Positions 9,232 through 18,112 of a DNA stretch of 64,000 bases are shown piece after piece (position 1 is the stretch's first letter; each line of letters starts with the position of its first letter). This DNA is from Candidatus Microbacterium phytovorans (GTDB lineage Bacteria > Actinomycetota > Actinomycetes > Actinomycetales > Microbacteriaceae), in NCBI GenBank assembly GCA_029202445.1, contig CP119321.1, positions 248,001-312,000 of the forward strand. Direction: 5' to 3'. A program made the position numbers and the translations under genes. Below the pieces are notes generated by a model that worked only from the letters and a program-made list of their open reading frames with translations, searched no databases and was not told the DNA's origin.

Positions 9232-10689
9232 ATGCACTTCTCCGGAGAGCGCCCCCAGGTCGACCTGACGTACTCGGACGTCTTCCTCGTGCCGCGCAGA
9301 TCGGACGTGACGAGCCGTCTCGACGTCGATCTGGCGCCCGGCGACGGGTCCACGGCGACGATTCCGCTCGTGGCATCCAACATGAACTCGGTCACCGGTG
9401 CGCGACTGGCCGCGACCCTCGCGCGCCGCGGCGGGCTCGGCGTGCTGCCGCAGGACATGCCCCTGCAGGAGATCGATGCCGCCATCCGCTGGGTCAAGGC
9501 GCAGCCGGTCGTGTGGGACACCCCGCTGGTGCTGCCGCCCGAGGCGACCGTGGCCGAAGCGGCGAGTCTGCTCCCGGCGACCGACGGTCACGGCATCGTC
9601 GTCGCCGTCGAGCGCGACGGCCGAGTGCACATCGACGACGTCCTGGGCGTGGTGCCCGCGACCCGCCTGGGCACGGCCCTGCCCGATGCCCGTCTGGGCG
9701 ACCTCGCGCGCGGTCGCGCGGCATCCATCGACGCCGACGACGTCACCGACGCGCGCCACGCGTTCGACCTCATCGTCGCCGCGGAGGCCGAGACCGTGTG
9801 CGTGCTGAAGCACGGCTACCTCGTCGGCACTCTCTCCCAGCGCACGGCGCTGCGATCCACGCTGTATCGCCCCGCCCTCGACGCGGACGGGCGACTGATC
9901 GTCGCGGCCGCCGTCGGCATCAACGGCGACGTCGCCGCGAAGGCGCGCGCCCTGGCCGACGGCGGAGTCGACGTCCTCGTGGTCGACACGGCCCACGGCC
10001 ACCAGGAGGGAATGCTCCGCGCCCTGCGCGAAGTCGCCGCCCTCGACCTCGGCATCCCGCTGGTCGCGGGCAACATCGTCACCGCCGAGGGTGTGCGCGA
10101 TCTGGTCGACGCCGGGGCATCCATCCTCAAGGTCGGGGTGGGGCCGGGCGCGATGTGCACGACGCGCATGATGACCGCCGTCGGACGTCCGCAGTTCTCC
10201 GCAGTGCTGGAGACCTCCCAGGCCGCCGCGGAGCTGGGCGCCCATGTCTGGGCCGACGGCGGCGTGCGGTACCCCCGCGACGTCGCCCTCGCGCTCGCGG
10301 CGGGTGCGGCATCCGTCATGATCGGCTCGTGGTTCGCCGGCACGATCGAGGCGCCCGGCGAGTTGCAGACGGATGCCGCGGGCCGCGTCTACAAGGAGTC
10401 GTGGGGGATGGCATCCACGAAGGCCGTCCACGGCAGGTTCGGCCGGCTCGACCCGTACGAGCGCGCCCGCAAGGAGTTGTTCGCGGAGGGGATCTCGTCG
10501 TCGAAGATCTACCTCGATCCGCTGCGCCCGTCGGTCGAGGACCTCGTCGACATGATCACGTCGGGGGTGCGCTCGTCGTTCACTTACGCCGGGGCCGCCA
10601 CCGTCGCGGAGTTCCACGAGCGCGCGACCGTCGGACTGCAGTCCGCCGCCGGCTACGAAGAGGGTAAGGCGCTCCCCGTCAGCTGGTAG
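9232..10689 (+). CDS. guaB1: GuaB1 family IMP dehydrogenase-related protein (probable GMP reductase)
   Basis: 485 residues with the IMPDH/GMPR barrel: SNMNSVTG near residue 48, two CBS-like repeats around 95-215, KVGVGPGAMCTTRMMT holding the active-site Cys near residue 308, and ADGGVRYPRDVALALAAGA. The family is often annotated as IMP dehydrogenase; published work on the mycobacterial homologue assigns GMP reductase activity, converting GMP to IMP in purine salvage. The start ATG lies six bases after TACCGT, a leaderless promoter arrangement. Divergent from kgd. Confidence 0.92.
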   Translation: MHFSGERPQVDLTYSDVFLVPRRSDVTSRLDVDLAPGDGSTATIPLVASNMNSVTGARLAATLARRGGLGVLPQDMPLQEIDAAIRWVKAQPVVWDTPLVLPPEATVAEAASLLPATDGHGIVVAVERDGRVHIDDVLGVVPATRLGTALPDARLGDLARGRAASIDADDVTDARHAFDLIVAAEAETVCVLKHGYLVGTLSQRTALRSTLYRPALDADGRLIVAAAVGINGDVAAKARALADGGVDVLVVDTAHGHQEGMLRALREVAALDLGIPLVAGNIVTAEGVRDLVDAGASILKVGVGPGAMCTTRMMTAVGRPQFSAVLETSQAAAELGAHVWADGGVRYPRDVALALAAGAASVMIGSWFAGTIEAPGELQTDAAGRVYKESWGMASTKAVHGRFGRLDPYERARKELFAEGISSSKIYLDPLRPSVEDLVDMITSGVRSSFTYAGAATVAEFHERATVGLQSAAGYEEGKALPVSW

Positions 10690-10766
10690 CCGCCGCTGCG
10701 GGTTCTTCCCGCCAGTCGAGCGCGAGGCGTGGCGAAAGCACCAGAGAGCTCCCGAGAGGGATGCCG

Positions 10767-10849
10767 TAGAATCGTCGGCACGATGGACGACCCTCCTAGT
10801 TGCAGACACTCGCCCCACCGACCCTCATCCCGCGCGAGCGGGGGTGATG
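10767..10849 (+). promoter_or_regulatory. Promoter -10 and start-proximal hairpin in the CNNM leader
   Basis: TAGAAT at 10767-10772 is a good -10, giving a leader of about 75 nt. The end of the leader folds: CCCGC at 10829-10833 pairs with GCGGG at 10838-10842 around a GCGA loop, and CATC (10826-10829) can alternatively pair with GATG (10846-10849). The stem covers the GGGGGTG that would serve as ribosome binding site for the ATG at 10854. This could regulate translation; the evidence is only the fold drawn by eye. Confidence 0.4.
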
Positions 10850-10853
10850 CGTG

Positions 10854-12200
10854 ATGGATTACGTCATGTTGGGCGTGGGGCTCCTTCTGACGATCGGCAC
10901 GGGCCTGTTCGTCGCCAGCGAGTTCGCCCTGGTCAATCTCGACCGGGCCGAGCTGGAGAAGCGACAGGCCGCTGGTGAGTCCCGGCTGTCGCTCACGATC
11001 AGCGCGCTGCGGATCACCTCGACGCACCTCTCCAGTGCGCAGCTGGGGATCACGCTGACGACGCTGCTCACCGGTTACACGATGGAGCCGGCGCTCTCGA
11101 ACCTGCTGAATCCGGTCTTCACCGCGTGGGGCATCCCCGAGTCGGCAGCCCGCCCGATCGCGACGATCGTGGCGATCTCGGTGGCGACGGTGTTCTCGAT
11201 GATCATCGGCGAGCTCGTGCCGAAGAACTTCGCCCTGGCGGTTCCCCGCCAGACCGCAAAGCTCGTGATCCCGTTCCAGACGGTGTTCACGACGGTCTTC
11301 CGCCCCGCGATCACGGTGCTCAACGGCAGCGCCAACGGGGTGCTGCGGGCGATGGGCGTCGAGCCGAAGGAAGAGCTGTCGGGCGCTCGCACCGCGGAGG
11401 AACTGTCGAGCCTCGTCCGCCGGTCCGCGAGCGCGGGCGTGCTCGAGAAGGACACGGCCTCGCTCCTGGACCGCACGCTGACCTTCGCGCGCCTCACGAC
11501 CGCCGACGTCATGACCCCGCGCCCGAGCGTCCACGCCGTCGCGGCGGGGGACAGCGTCGAAGAGGTCATCCAGCTCGCCCGTCGCACGGGCCACAGCCGC
11601 TTCCCGGTGTACGACGAATCGATGGACGACATCACCGGGATCGTCCACCTGAAGCAGGCCATCAGCGTGCCGCGCGACCGTCGGGCCGACGTGCCGGCGG
11701 CGGCGATCGCCGAGGAGCCGCTGCGGGTGCCCGAGGCGGTGCACCTGGACGGTCTCATGTCGGAACTGCGCGCCCGCGGGTACCAGATGGCGATCGTCGT
11801 CGACGAGTACGGCGGCACGGCGGGTGTGGTCACCCTGGAGGACCTCGTCGAGGAGATCGTCGGCGAGGTGCTCGACGAGCACGACCGCAGCCGTGCCGGC
11901 ATCGTCCGGGGTGCGGATGCCGTGACGTTCCCCGGCGATCTACGCCCCGACGAGCTCAGCGATCGCACCGGCATCCGCGTGCCGGAGGGCGATGTCTACG
12001 ACACGATCGGCGGATTCGTCATGTCGACCCTGGAACGTATCCCCGTCGTGGGTGACACGGTGGAGATCGAAGACGGGACTCTGACCGTGCACCGGATGGA
12101 TGGCCGGCGCGTGGACCGCGTGCGGTTCGTGCCGACGCCGATGTCGGAGGATGCCGAGAAGGCCGTCCGCGCGGAGACGCAGGGGGGTGAGGTGCGATGA
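10854..12200 (+). CDS. Hemolysin/CNNM-CorC family transporter (full length)
   Basis: 448 residues from ATG 10854; GTG at 10851 in the same frame is an equal alternative. The N-terminal DUF21/CNNM domain has four hydrophobic segments (EFALVNLDRAELEKR after the first). A CBS pair follows around residues 215-335 (TADVMTPRPSVHAV), then a C-terminal CorC_HlyC domain to residue 430. The family exports Mg2+/Co2+ or acts in divalent cation homeostasis. The stop overlaps the start of a paralogue by 4 nt (ATGA). Confidence 0.9.
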   Translation: MDYVMLGVGLLLTIGTGLFVASEFALVNLDRAELEKRQAAGESRLSLTISALRITSTHLSSAQLGITLTTLLTGYTMEPALSNLLNPVFTAWGIPESAARPIATIVAISVATVFSMIIGELVPKNFALAVPRQTAKLVIPFQTVFTTVFRPAITVLNGSANGVLRAMGVEPKEELSGARTAEELSSLVRRSASAGVLEKDTASLLDRTLTFARLTTADVMTPRPSVHAVAAGDSVEEVIQLARRTGHSRFPVYDESMDDITGIVHLKQAISVPRDRRADVPAAAIAEEPLRVPEAVHLDGLMSELRARGYQMAIVVDEYGGTAGVVTLEDLVEEIVGEVLDEHDRSRAGIVRGADAVTFPGDLRPDELSDRTGIRVPEGDVYDTIGGFVMSTLERIPVVGDTVEIEDGTLTVHRMDGRRVDRVRFVPTPMSEDAEKAVRAETQGGEVR

Positions 12201-13252
12201 ACGACTGGGCCGGTATCGCATGGCTGTTCGTCCTGCTGATCTTCAACGCCTTCTTCGTCGGCGCCGAGTTCGCCGTCATCTCCGCACGCCGGTCGCAGAT
12301 CGAGCCGCTCGCCGAGAAGGGGTCGCGTGCGGCCAAGACCGCGCTGTTCGCGATGGAGCACGCGACGCTCATGCTCGCCACGAGCCAGCTGGGCATCACG
12401 ATCTGCTCGCTGCTGATCCTGAACGTGTCGGAGCCGGCGATCCACCACCTCCTGGAGGTGCCGCTCGGTCTCACCGGGTGGAGCGAGGCGGTCATCGGCG
12501 GCGTCGCGTTCACCCTCGCGCTCGTGCTGGTCTCCTACCTCCACGTCGTCTTCGGCGAGATGGTGCCCAAGAACCTCGCGTTCTCGCTGCCCGACCGCGC
12601 CGTGCTGATGCTCGCTCCGCCGCTGGTGTGGGTGTCCAAGCTCTTCCACCCGGTGATCGTCGCGCTCAACTGGATCGCGAACCACATCGTGCGCCTGTTC
12701 CGTGTCGAGCCGAAGGACGAGGCCGCCTCCACCTTCACGCTCGACGAGGTCGCGACGATCGTGAATCAGTCGCGCATCGAAGGCGTCCTCGACGACGCGT
12801 CCGGCGCGGTGACGGCGGCGGTCGAGTTCACCGAGAAGAAGGCGAAGGACGTCGCCGTTCCGCTCGGCGACCTGGTCACCCTGCCGGAATCGACCACGCC
12901 CGATGAGATCGAGCGATCGGTCGCCCGGCATGGATTCTCGCGCTACGTGATCGTGGATGCCGACGGCATCCCGCTCGGCTACGTGCACCTGAAAGACGTG
13001 CTGCGGGAGGCGGAGGGTCCGGATGCCGATGCGCTCGCCGACGTGCCGATTCCCGCCAAGCGCATCCACCACATGGTCCCCGTGTCGGAGACGACCGACC
13101 TCGAGGACGCTCTCGCGTTGATGCGACGCTCGAGTCGCCACCTCGCGCAGGTGCGCGACGCGCGCGGCGAGACGACGGCGGTGCTGTTCCTCGAGGACAT
13201 CATCGAGGAGCTCGTCGGCGAGGTCCACGACGCGACTCGGCGACGCCGCTAG
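12197..13252 (+). CDS. Hemolysin/CNNM-CorC family transporter (short paralogue)
   Basis: 351 residues. It has the same DUF21 core with EFAVISARRSQIEPLAE after the first membrane helix, then a CBS pair (about 205-335). It ends without the CorC_HlyC domain carried by the upstream gene. The tandem long/short arrangement with a 4-nt overlap is common in actinobacteria and suggests the two act together, perhaps as a heteromer, in divalent cation transport. Heteromer formation is inferred. Confidence 0.9.
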   Translation: MNDWAGIAWLFVLLIFNAFFVGAEFAVISARRSQIEPLAEKGSRAAKTALFAMEHATLMLATSQLGITICSLLILNVSEPAIHHLLEVPLGLTGWSEAVIGGVAFTLALVLVSYLHVVFGEMVPKNLAFSLPDRAVLMLAPPLVWVSKLFHPVIVALNWIANHIVRLFRVEPKDEAASTFTLDEVATIVNQSRIEGVLDDASGAVTAAVEFTEKKAKDVAVPLGDLVTLPESTTPDEIERSVARHGFSRYVIVDADGIPLGYVHLKDVLREAEGPDADALADVPIPAKRIHHMVPVSETTDLEDALALMRRSSRHLAQVRDARGETTAVLFLEDIIEELVGEVHDATRRRR

Positions 13253-13258
13253 CGACGG

Positions 13259-13307
13259 ATACGGCAGAGGGGGCGGGTGCGCGAAGCGCCCGCCCCCTCC
13301 GCCGTAT
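13259..13307. terminator. Bidirectional hairpin terminator between convergent genes
   Basis: Nested inverted repeat: ATACGGC / GCCGTAT outside and GGGGGCGGG-GCGC / GCGC-CCGCCCCC inside around a GAA loop. It fills the 69-nt gap between the convergent CNNM and ene-reductase genes. Neither side has a T-run, as often in high-GC actinobacteria. Confidence 0.8.
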
Positions 13308-13321
13308 GTGCGGCGATCAGC

Positions 13322-14389
13322 TCAGCGAGCCGCCCGCGCGTACTGCACGGGCCACGGTGCGCTGTCGGTCTCGCCCAGCTCGCGTGCCGCACGCAGGGCG
13401 AAGTGCGGGTCGCGGAGCCACTCCCGACCCGCGAGCACGACGTCGGCGTCGCCGGCGGCGAGGATGCTCTCGGCCTGCGGGCCATCGGTGATCTCGCCCA
13501 CGGCGCCGACGGGACCGGCGCCGGCTGCGTGGACCGCGGCCGCCAGCGGCACCTGGTAGCCCGGTCCGGTCACGATGCGCTGGTGGGCGACGAGGCCTCC
13601 GCTGGAGATGTCGAAGAACTCGGCGCCGTGATCGGCGGCCCACCGGGCCACGGTGACCGTCTGGTCGACGTCCCAGCCGCCGTCGGCTGCGTCGGTGGCG
13701 GAGAACCGCACGAAGACGGCGGCATCCGGTGCCGCGGCGCGGACGGCGTCGACGATGCGCAGGAGCAGGCGCGCGCGGTTCTCCAGCGAGCCGCCGTATT
13801 CGTCGTCGCGACGGTTGGACAGCGGCGAGAGGAACTGGTGGAGCAGGTAGCCGTGCGCGGCGTGCACCTCGAGCACCTGGAAGCCGGCGTCGACGGCGCG
13901 CACGGCGGCGTGCGCGAACGCGTCGACGAGCTCGTCGATCTGGGCAAGGCTCAGCGCCTCGGGGGCCGCGAAGCCCTCGTAGGCGACGTCGGAGGGCGCG
14001 ACGGTCTGCCAGCCGCCCTCGCTCGTCGGCACGCTGCCGCGGCGGCCGGTGAACGGCGACCAGGTCGACGCCTTCCGGCCCGCGTGGGCGAGCTGGATGC
14101 CGGCGACGGCACCGCGGTCGCGGATCGCGTGCGCGATCGGGTGCCAGGCGTCGCGCTGCTCGTCGTTCCAGATGCCGGTGTCCTCAGGGGAGATGCGGCC
14201 CTCGGGGGAGACGGCCGTCGCCTCGGCGATGACGACCCCTGCTCCACCGGAGGCGAACTGCGCGAGGTGCACGAGGTGCCACGTGTTGGGCACGCCGTCG
14301 ACGGCGGAGTACTGGCACATGGGGGCGACCCACAGGCGGTTGCGCACGGTGATGCCGTGCAGGTCGATGGGGGAGAACAGCAGGCTCAT
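13322..14389 (-). CDS. NADH:flavin oxidoreductase / Old Yellow Enzyme (YqjM-like)
   Basis: 355 residues from ATG 14389-14387, with TGGAG nine bases upstream; the long frame before it is an artefact. Features of the thermophilic-like OYE group: NRLWVAPMCQYSAVDGVPNTWH at the N-terminus with the flavin-tuning Cys, GIQLAHAGRKAS, HAAHGYLLHQFLSPLSN with the substrate-binding His pair, and RFSATD. It reduces activated C=C bonds using FMN and NAD(P)H; the physiological substrate is unknown. Divergent from nnrD. Confidence 0.92.
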   Translation of the reverse strand: MSLLFSPIDLHGITVRNRLWVAPMCQYSAVDGVPNTWHLVHLAQFASGGAGVVIAEATAVSPEGRISPEDTGIWNDEQRDAWHPIAHAIRDRGAVAGIQLAHAGRKASTWSPFTGRRGSVPTSEGGWQTVAPSDVAYEGFAAPEALSLAQIDELVDAFAHAAVRAVDAGFQVLEVHAAHGYLLHQFLSPLSNRRDDEYGGSLENRARLLLRIVDAVRAAAPDAAVFVRFSATDAADGGWDVDQTVTVARWAADHGAEFFDISSGGLVAHQRIVTGPGYQVPLAAAVHAAGAGPVGAVGEITDGPQAESILAAGDADVVLAGREWLRDPHFALRAARELGETDSAPWPVQYARAAR

Positions 14390-14428
14390 GCGGTGAAGCT
14401 CCAGAGGTGGCGTGGATAGGGTGGCGCC

Positions 14429-15265
14429 ATGAACAGGGCGGCCAGGGGATGGACGGCATCCGACGCGGCGGAGCTCCTTCGTGAGCCAACCGCGTCCGAC
14501 GACAAGTATTCCCGAGGGGTGCTCGGCATCCGAACCGGTTCGACGGCGTACCCGGGGGCGGCGGTGCTCGGTGTCGAGGCCGCGTGGCGGACCGGCCTCG
14601 GCATGGTGCGGTACGTCGGGCCGCCCCGCGCGGCCGACCTCGTGCTGTCGCGCCGGCCGGAGACGGTCGTCGCGGAGGGGCGCGTGCAGGCGTGGCTGAT
14701 CGGGTCGGGGACGGATGCCGATGACCGCTCGGACGAGGAGGCCCGTGCCCTCGACGGCATCCTGCAAGGGACGGTGCCGGTCGTCGTCGACGCGGGTGCC
14801 CTCGATCTCGCGCCGGACGCTGCAGCGCCGATCGTGGTCACGCCCCACGAGCGGGAGCACGAGAAGCTGCGGGCACTGCTGGGTCTGCGCTCGCGCGGGT
14901 CGCGCGCGGAGGCTACGGCGGAGACCGCGGAGGCCCTCGGCGCGTGCGTCGTGCTCAAGGGCGCGGAAACGGTCGTCGCCGTGCCGTCGGGATGGTCGGT
15001 GACACTCCCGCACGCAACGCCGTGGCTCGCCACCGCCGGGACGGGCGATGTCCTCGCGGGCGCGATCGGCGCGGTCATCGCCGCTCGTGCCGCGGCCGCA
15101 GAGCTCGACGTGGAGGCGCTCGGCCCGCTCGCGGCGACGGGCGCCTGGCTCCACGCCGATGCGGCCCGTCGCGCGGTGCGCGCCGCGGGAGGCGGACCCG
15201 TGACGGCACTCGATGTCGCGGGCGAGCTGGCCAGAGCGGTCGGCGCTCTCCACAGGCCGGAGTGA
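14429..15265 (+). CDS. nnrD: ADP-dependent NAD(P)H-hydrate dehydratase
   Basis: 278 residues, one ribokinase-like (CARKD) domain. Conserved segments: GVLGIRTGSTAYPGAAVLG (28-46), VVDAGALDL and the nucleotide-binding TAGTGDVLAGAIG (about 205-217). It repairs hydrated NADH/NADPH using ADP. The epimerase partner, often fused, is absent here and no neighbour supplies it. The start ATG lies six bases after TAGGGT, fitting a leaderless transcript. Confidence 0.93.
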   Translation: MNRAARGWTASDAAELLREPTASDDKYSRGVLGIRTGSTAYPGAAVLGVEAAWRTGLGMVRYVGPPRAADLVLSRRPETVVAEGRVQAWLIGSGTDADDRSDEEARALDGILQGTVPVVVDAGALDLAPDAAAPIVVTPHEREHEKLRALLGLRSRGSRAEATAETAEALGACVVLKGAETVVAVPSGWSVTLPHATPWLATAGTGDVLAGAIGAVIAARAAAAELDVEALGPLAATGAWLHADAARRAVRAAGGGPVTALDVAGELARAVGALHRPE

Positions 15266-15295
15266 GTCGCCGGGCGCTCTCCGTAGGATGGGAGG

Positions 15296-16519
15296 GTGTC
15301 GAGACGGACGGTTCTATGGGTCGTGTTCGTCGTCGTACATCTCGGCGTGGCGTGGCTCGGCTTCCTCATGCCGAACGAGCCGATGGGCGACGTGTACCGC
15401 GTCTACGAACCGTGGTCGACGCAGGCGCTGAACGGCGGCGGCATCGTCGGGATCGACGAGACCTGGGTCTATCCGCAGTTGGCGTTGATCCCCATGGTGC
15501 TCGCGCACGCCTTCGTCCCGTTCGTCGGTTCCTACACGGTCGCCTGGGTCGTCCTGGTGATGCTGGTGGATGCCGCCGCCTTCGCCCTGCTCGTCGGTCG
15601 CGGTCATGCGGCCGGCCGCACGGTGGCGGCCTGGTACTGGCTCGCGTACATCGCCGCGCTCGGTCCCGTGGGCCTCTACCGACTCGACGGCTTCACGGTC
15701 CCGGTGGCGATAGCCGCCTGTCTGTGGCTCGTCGGTCGACCCTGGCTCGCGTCGATCCTCCTGTCGGCCGTCACCTGGATGAAGGTGTGGCCGGCCGCCC
15801 TGCTCGCGGCGGCTCTCGTCGCCGTGCGTCGACGCGGCGCGGTGATCGGCGGCGCGGTCGCGGTATCGGCTATCACGCTGGCCGCGGTCTGGGCGGCGGG
15901 AGGCGGGGCGAACGCCTTCGGCTTCATCGGGGATCAGACCACGCGAGGGCTGCAGGTCGAGGCGCCGGTGGCGGCACCGTACCTGTGGGGTGCGCTCCTG
16001 CGCCTCGACGGGTTCTCCGTGTACTACTCGTACGACCTCCTCACGTTCCAGGTGACGGGCACCCAGATCGACCCCGTGATCGCCGCCATGACTCCACTGC
16101 TGGTGCTCGCGATGGCCGCGGTCGCCGTGCTCGGCGCCGTGAAGGCCTGGCGGGGCGCGACGTTCCACGCCCTGTTCCCCGTGCTGTCGCTCGCGCTCGT
16201 CACCGGCTTCATCGTCTTCAACAAGGTGGGATCGCCCCAGTACCTCTGCTGGCTCATCCCGTCGCTCGTGCTGGGGCTCCTGCTCGATCGCTCCGCGTGG
16301 ATCGCCCCCGCCACCCTCGCACTCGCCGCCGCGCTACTCACCCAGCTCGTCTACCCGGTGCTCTATATGGGCATCCTCGTGCCCGAGCCCCTGGCGGTCA
16401 GTCTGCTGACGGCACGCAACCTCGTGCTGATCGCGCTGTTCGCCTGGATGGTGGCACGCTTGGCGCGAGTCCGCTCCCCTCGGCACACCGCACTGGCCGC
16501 GCCTCGTGCGGTCGCCTGA
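15296..16519 (+). CDS. GT87-like polytopic membrane glycosyltransferase (DUF2029)
   Basis: 407 residues beginning with GTG 15296, which lies six bases after TAGGAT and also follows GGGAGG. About ten membrane helices; the first periplasmic loop carries MGDVYRVYEPWS and the YPQLALIP segment, as in DUF2029/GT87 polyprenol-phosphate-mannose-dependent mannosyltransferases. It probably transfers a sugar to an envelope glycan or lipid on the outer face of the membrane. Acceptor unknown. Confidence 0.8.
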   Translation: MSRRTVLWVVFVVVHLGVAWLGFLMPNEPMGDVYRVYEPWSTQALNGGGIVGIDETWVYPQLALIPMVLAHAFVPFVGSYTVAWVVLVMLVDAAAFALLVGRGHAAGRTVAAWYWLAYIAALGPVGLYRLDGFTVPVAIAACLWLVGRPWLASILLSAVTWMKVWPAALLAAALVAVRRRGAVIGGAVAVSAITLAAVWAAGGGANAFGFIGDQTTRGLQVEAPVAAPYLWGALLRLDGFSVYYSYDLLTFQVTGTQIDPVIAAMTPLLVLAMAAVAVLGAVKAWRGATFHALFPVLSLALVTGFIVFNKVGSPQYLCWLIPSLVLGLLLDRSAWIAPATLALAAALLTQLVYPVLYMGILVPEPLAVSLLTARNLVLIALFAWMVARLARVRSPRHTALAAPRAVA

Positions 16520-16549
16520 CCGTCTCGCCGTCCCACTTCTGGAGGACCC

Positions 16550-16870
16550 ATGCTGATCGCCTTCTCCGTCGCCCCGAGCGGCACCGGACGTGCCGACGGT
16601 TCCGTCCACGATGCCGTCGCCGCGGCCGTCGCGGTGGTCCGTGCCTCCGGGCTGCCGCACCGCACGAGCTCGATGTTCACCGAGATCGAGGGCGAGTGGG
16701 ACGAGGTGTTCGCGGTGGTGAAGGCCGCCACGGATGCCGTGATGCCCTTCGGCTCCCGCGTCTCGCTCGTGCTCAAGGCCGACATCCGCCCCGGCCACAC
16801 GGGGGAGATCACCGGCAAGCTCGATCGCCTCGAGCAGGCGCTGACCGCGCGCGAGGAAGACCGCGGGTAG
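16550..16870 (+). CDS. MTH1187-family thiamine-binding protein (YkoF-like)
   Basis: 106 residues forming one ferredoxin-like domain. It starts with the typical MLIAFSVAPSG strand, has HRTSSMFTEIEGEWDEVF in the middle, and ends with SRVSLVLKADIRPG before a basic tail. The family binds thiamine or its pyrimidine part. GGAGG lies 7 nt before the ATG. No TPP riboswitch is visible upstream. Confidence 0.9.
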   Translation: MLIAFSVAPSGTGRADGSVHDAVAAAVAVVRASGLPHRTSSMFTEIEGEWDEVFAVVKAATDAVMPFGSRVSLVLKADIRPGHTGEITGKLDRLEQALTAREEDRG

Positions 16871-16879
16871 CATGGTGCG

Positions 16880-18091
16880 GTGACCTCCTCGACTCGTTCG
16901 AGGGGTGCGGCGACGGGGGCGCTCCTCTCTCTCGCCATCGGCAGCTTCGGTATCGGCATGACCGAGTTCGTCGTGATGGGCCTCCTGCCCGACATCGCCG
17001 CCGACCTGCTGCCGGCGCGCTCGGCCGCCGACCCCGACGGCGCCATCGCCCAGACGGGCTGGCTCATCACGCTGTACGCGCTCGGCGTCGTCATCGGAGC
17101 CCCGACGATCGCCGCCACCGTCGCGAGATTCCCGCGGCACCGCGTCATGCTGGCGCTGGCCGCCGCGCTCACGTTCTTCAGCGCGCTGACGTTCCTCGCG
17201 CCGACCTTCGAGACGGTCGCCGCCTCACGGCTGCTGGCCGGACTCCCGCACGGCGCGTACTTCGGCATCGGAGCGCTCGTGGCATCCGATGTGCTCGGTC
17301 CGGGCAAGCGCGCGCGGGGCGTCGCCGCCGTGATGATGGGTCTCACGATCGCCAACGTCGTCGGCGTTCCGCTCGGCACGTACCTCGGGCAGCAGTTCGG
17401 GTGGCGCATCGCGTTCCTGGTGGTCGCGACGATCTTCGCCGTCGCCGCCGTCATGATCTGGGTGTTCGTGCCCGCGCACGCCGGCGATCCCGCACGCACG
17501 CTGCGCGCGGAGTTGGGCGTCTTCCGCATCGGACAGGTGTGGTTCACGCTCGGCATCGGGGCGATCGGGTTCGGAGGCTTCTTCGCCGCCTACAGCTACA
17601 TCGCGCCGCTGGTGACGGAGGTCGCCGGGTCACCGCAAGCGGCGGTGCCCGTCGTGCTCGTCGTGATGGGACTCGGCATGACCGCCGGCAACCTCGCCGG
17701 TGGGCGCCTCGCCGATCACGATCTGCGGCGCACGCTCCTCGGCGGTCTCCTCGGGCTCGTGGTCGTCCAGGTCGCTCTCGCCCTCACCGCCGGGTGGATC
17801 GTCGCCCTCACCGTCTTCGTGTTCGCCATCGGGTTCACCTCTTCGGTGCTCGGGCCGACGATCCAGACCAGGCTCATGGACGTCGCCGGCGACAACCAGT
17901 CGATCGCCGCAGCCCTGAACCACTCCGCTTTGAACATCGGCAACGCGACCGGAGCGGCCCTGGGCGGCGCCGTCATCGCGGCGGGCTTCGGGTTCGTCGC
18001 CCCCGTCTGGGTGGGCGTCGTGCTCGCTCTCGCCGGGCTCGCGATCGCCGTCGTCAGTCTCCAGGCCGAACGACGCCCCGCGCTGGTCTGA
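16880..18091 (+). CDS. MFS transporter (sugar/drug efflux type)
   Basis: 403 residues with 12 predicted helices. The N-terminus IGSFGIGMTEFVVMGLLPDIA is the signature of the AraJ/YdhP/Cmx sub-group of major facilitators, drug or sugar exporters driven by protons. GTG 16880 is the start: TAGCAT lies six bases upstream, consistent with a leaderless mRNA. Only 9 nt separate it from the thiamine-binding gene. Substrate unknown. Confidence 0.88.
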   Translation: MTSSTRSRGAATGALLSLAIGSFGIGMTEFVVMGLLPDIAADLLPARSAADPDGAIAQTGWLITLYALGVVIGAPTIAATVARFPRHRVMLALAAALTFFSALTFLAPTFETVAASRLLAGLPHGAYFGIGALVASDVLGPGKRARGVAAVMMGLTIANVVGVPLGTYLGQQFGWRIAFLVVATIFAVAAVMIWVFVPAHAGDPARTLRAELGVFRIGQVWFTLGIGAIGFGGFFAAYSYIAPLVTEVAGSPQAAVPVVLVVMGLGMTAGNLAGGRLADHDLRRTLLGGLLGLVVVQVALALTAGWIVALTVFVFAIGFTSSVLGPTIQTRLMDVAGDNQSIAAALNHSALNIGNATGAALGGAVIAAGFGFVAPVWVGVVLALAGLAIAVVSLQAERRPALV

Positions 18092-18112
18092 CGCCCCGTC
18101 CGGGATGCTCCC

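Noticed and set aside
16520..16549. TPP riboswitch upstream of the thiamine-binding gene
   Set aside because: The gap is only 30 nt and lacks the CTGAGA-type core.
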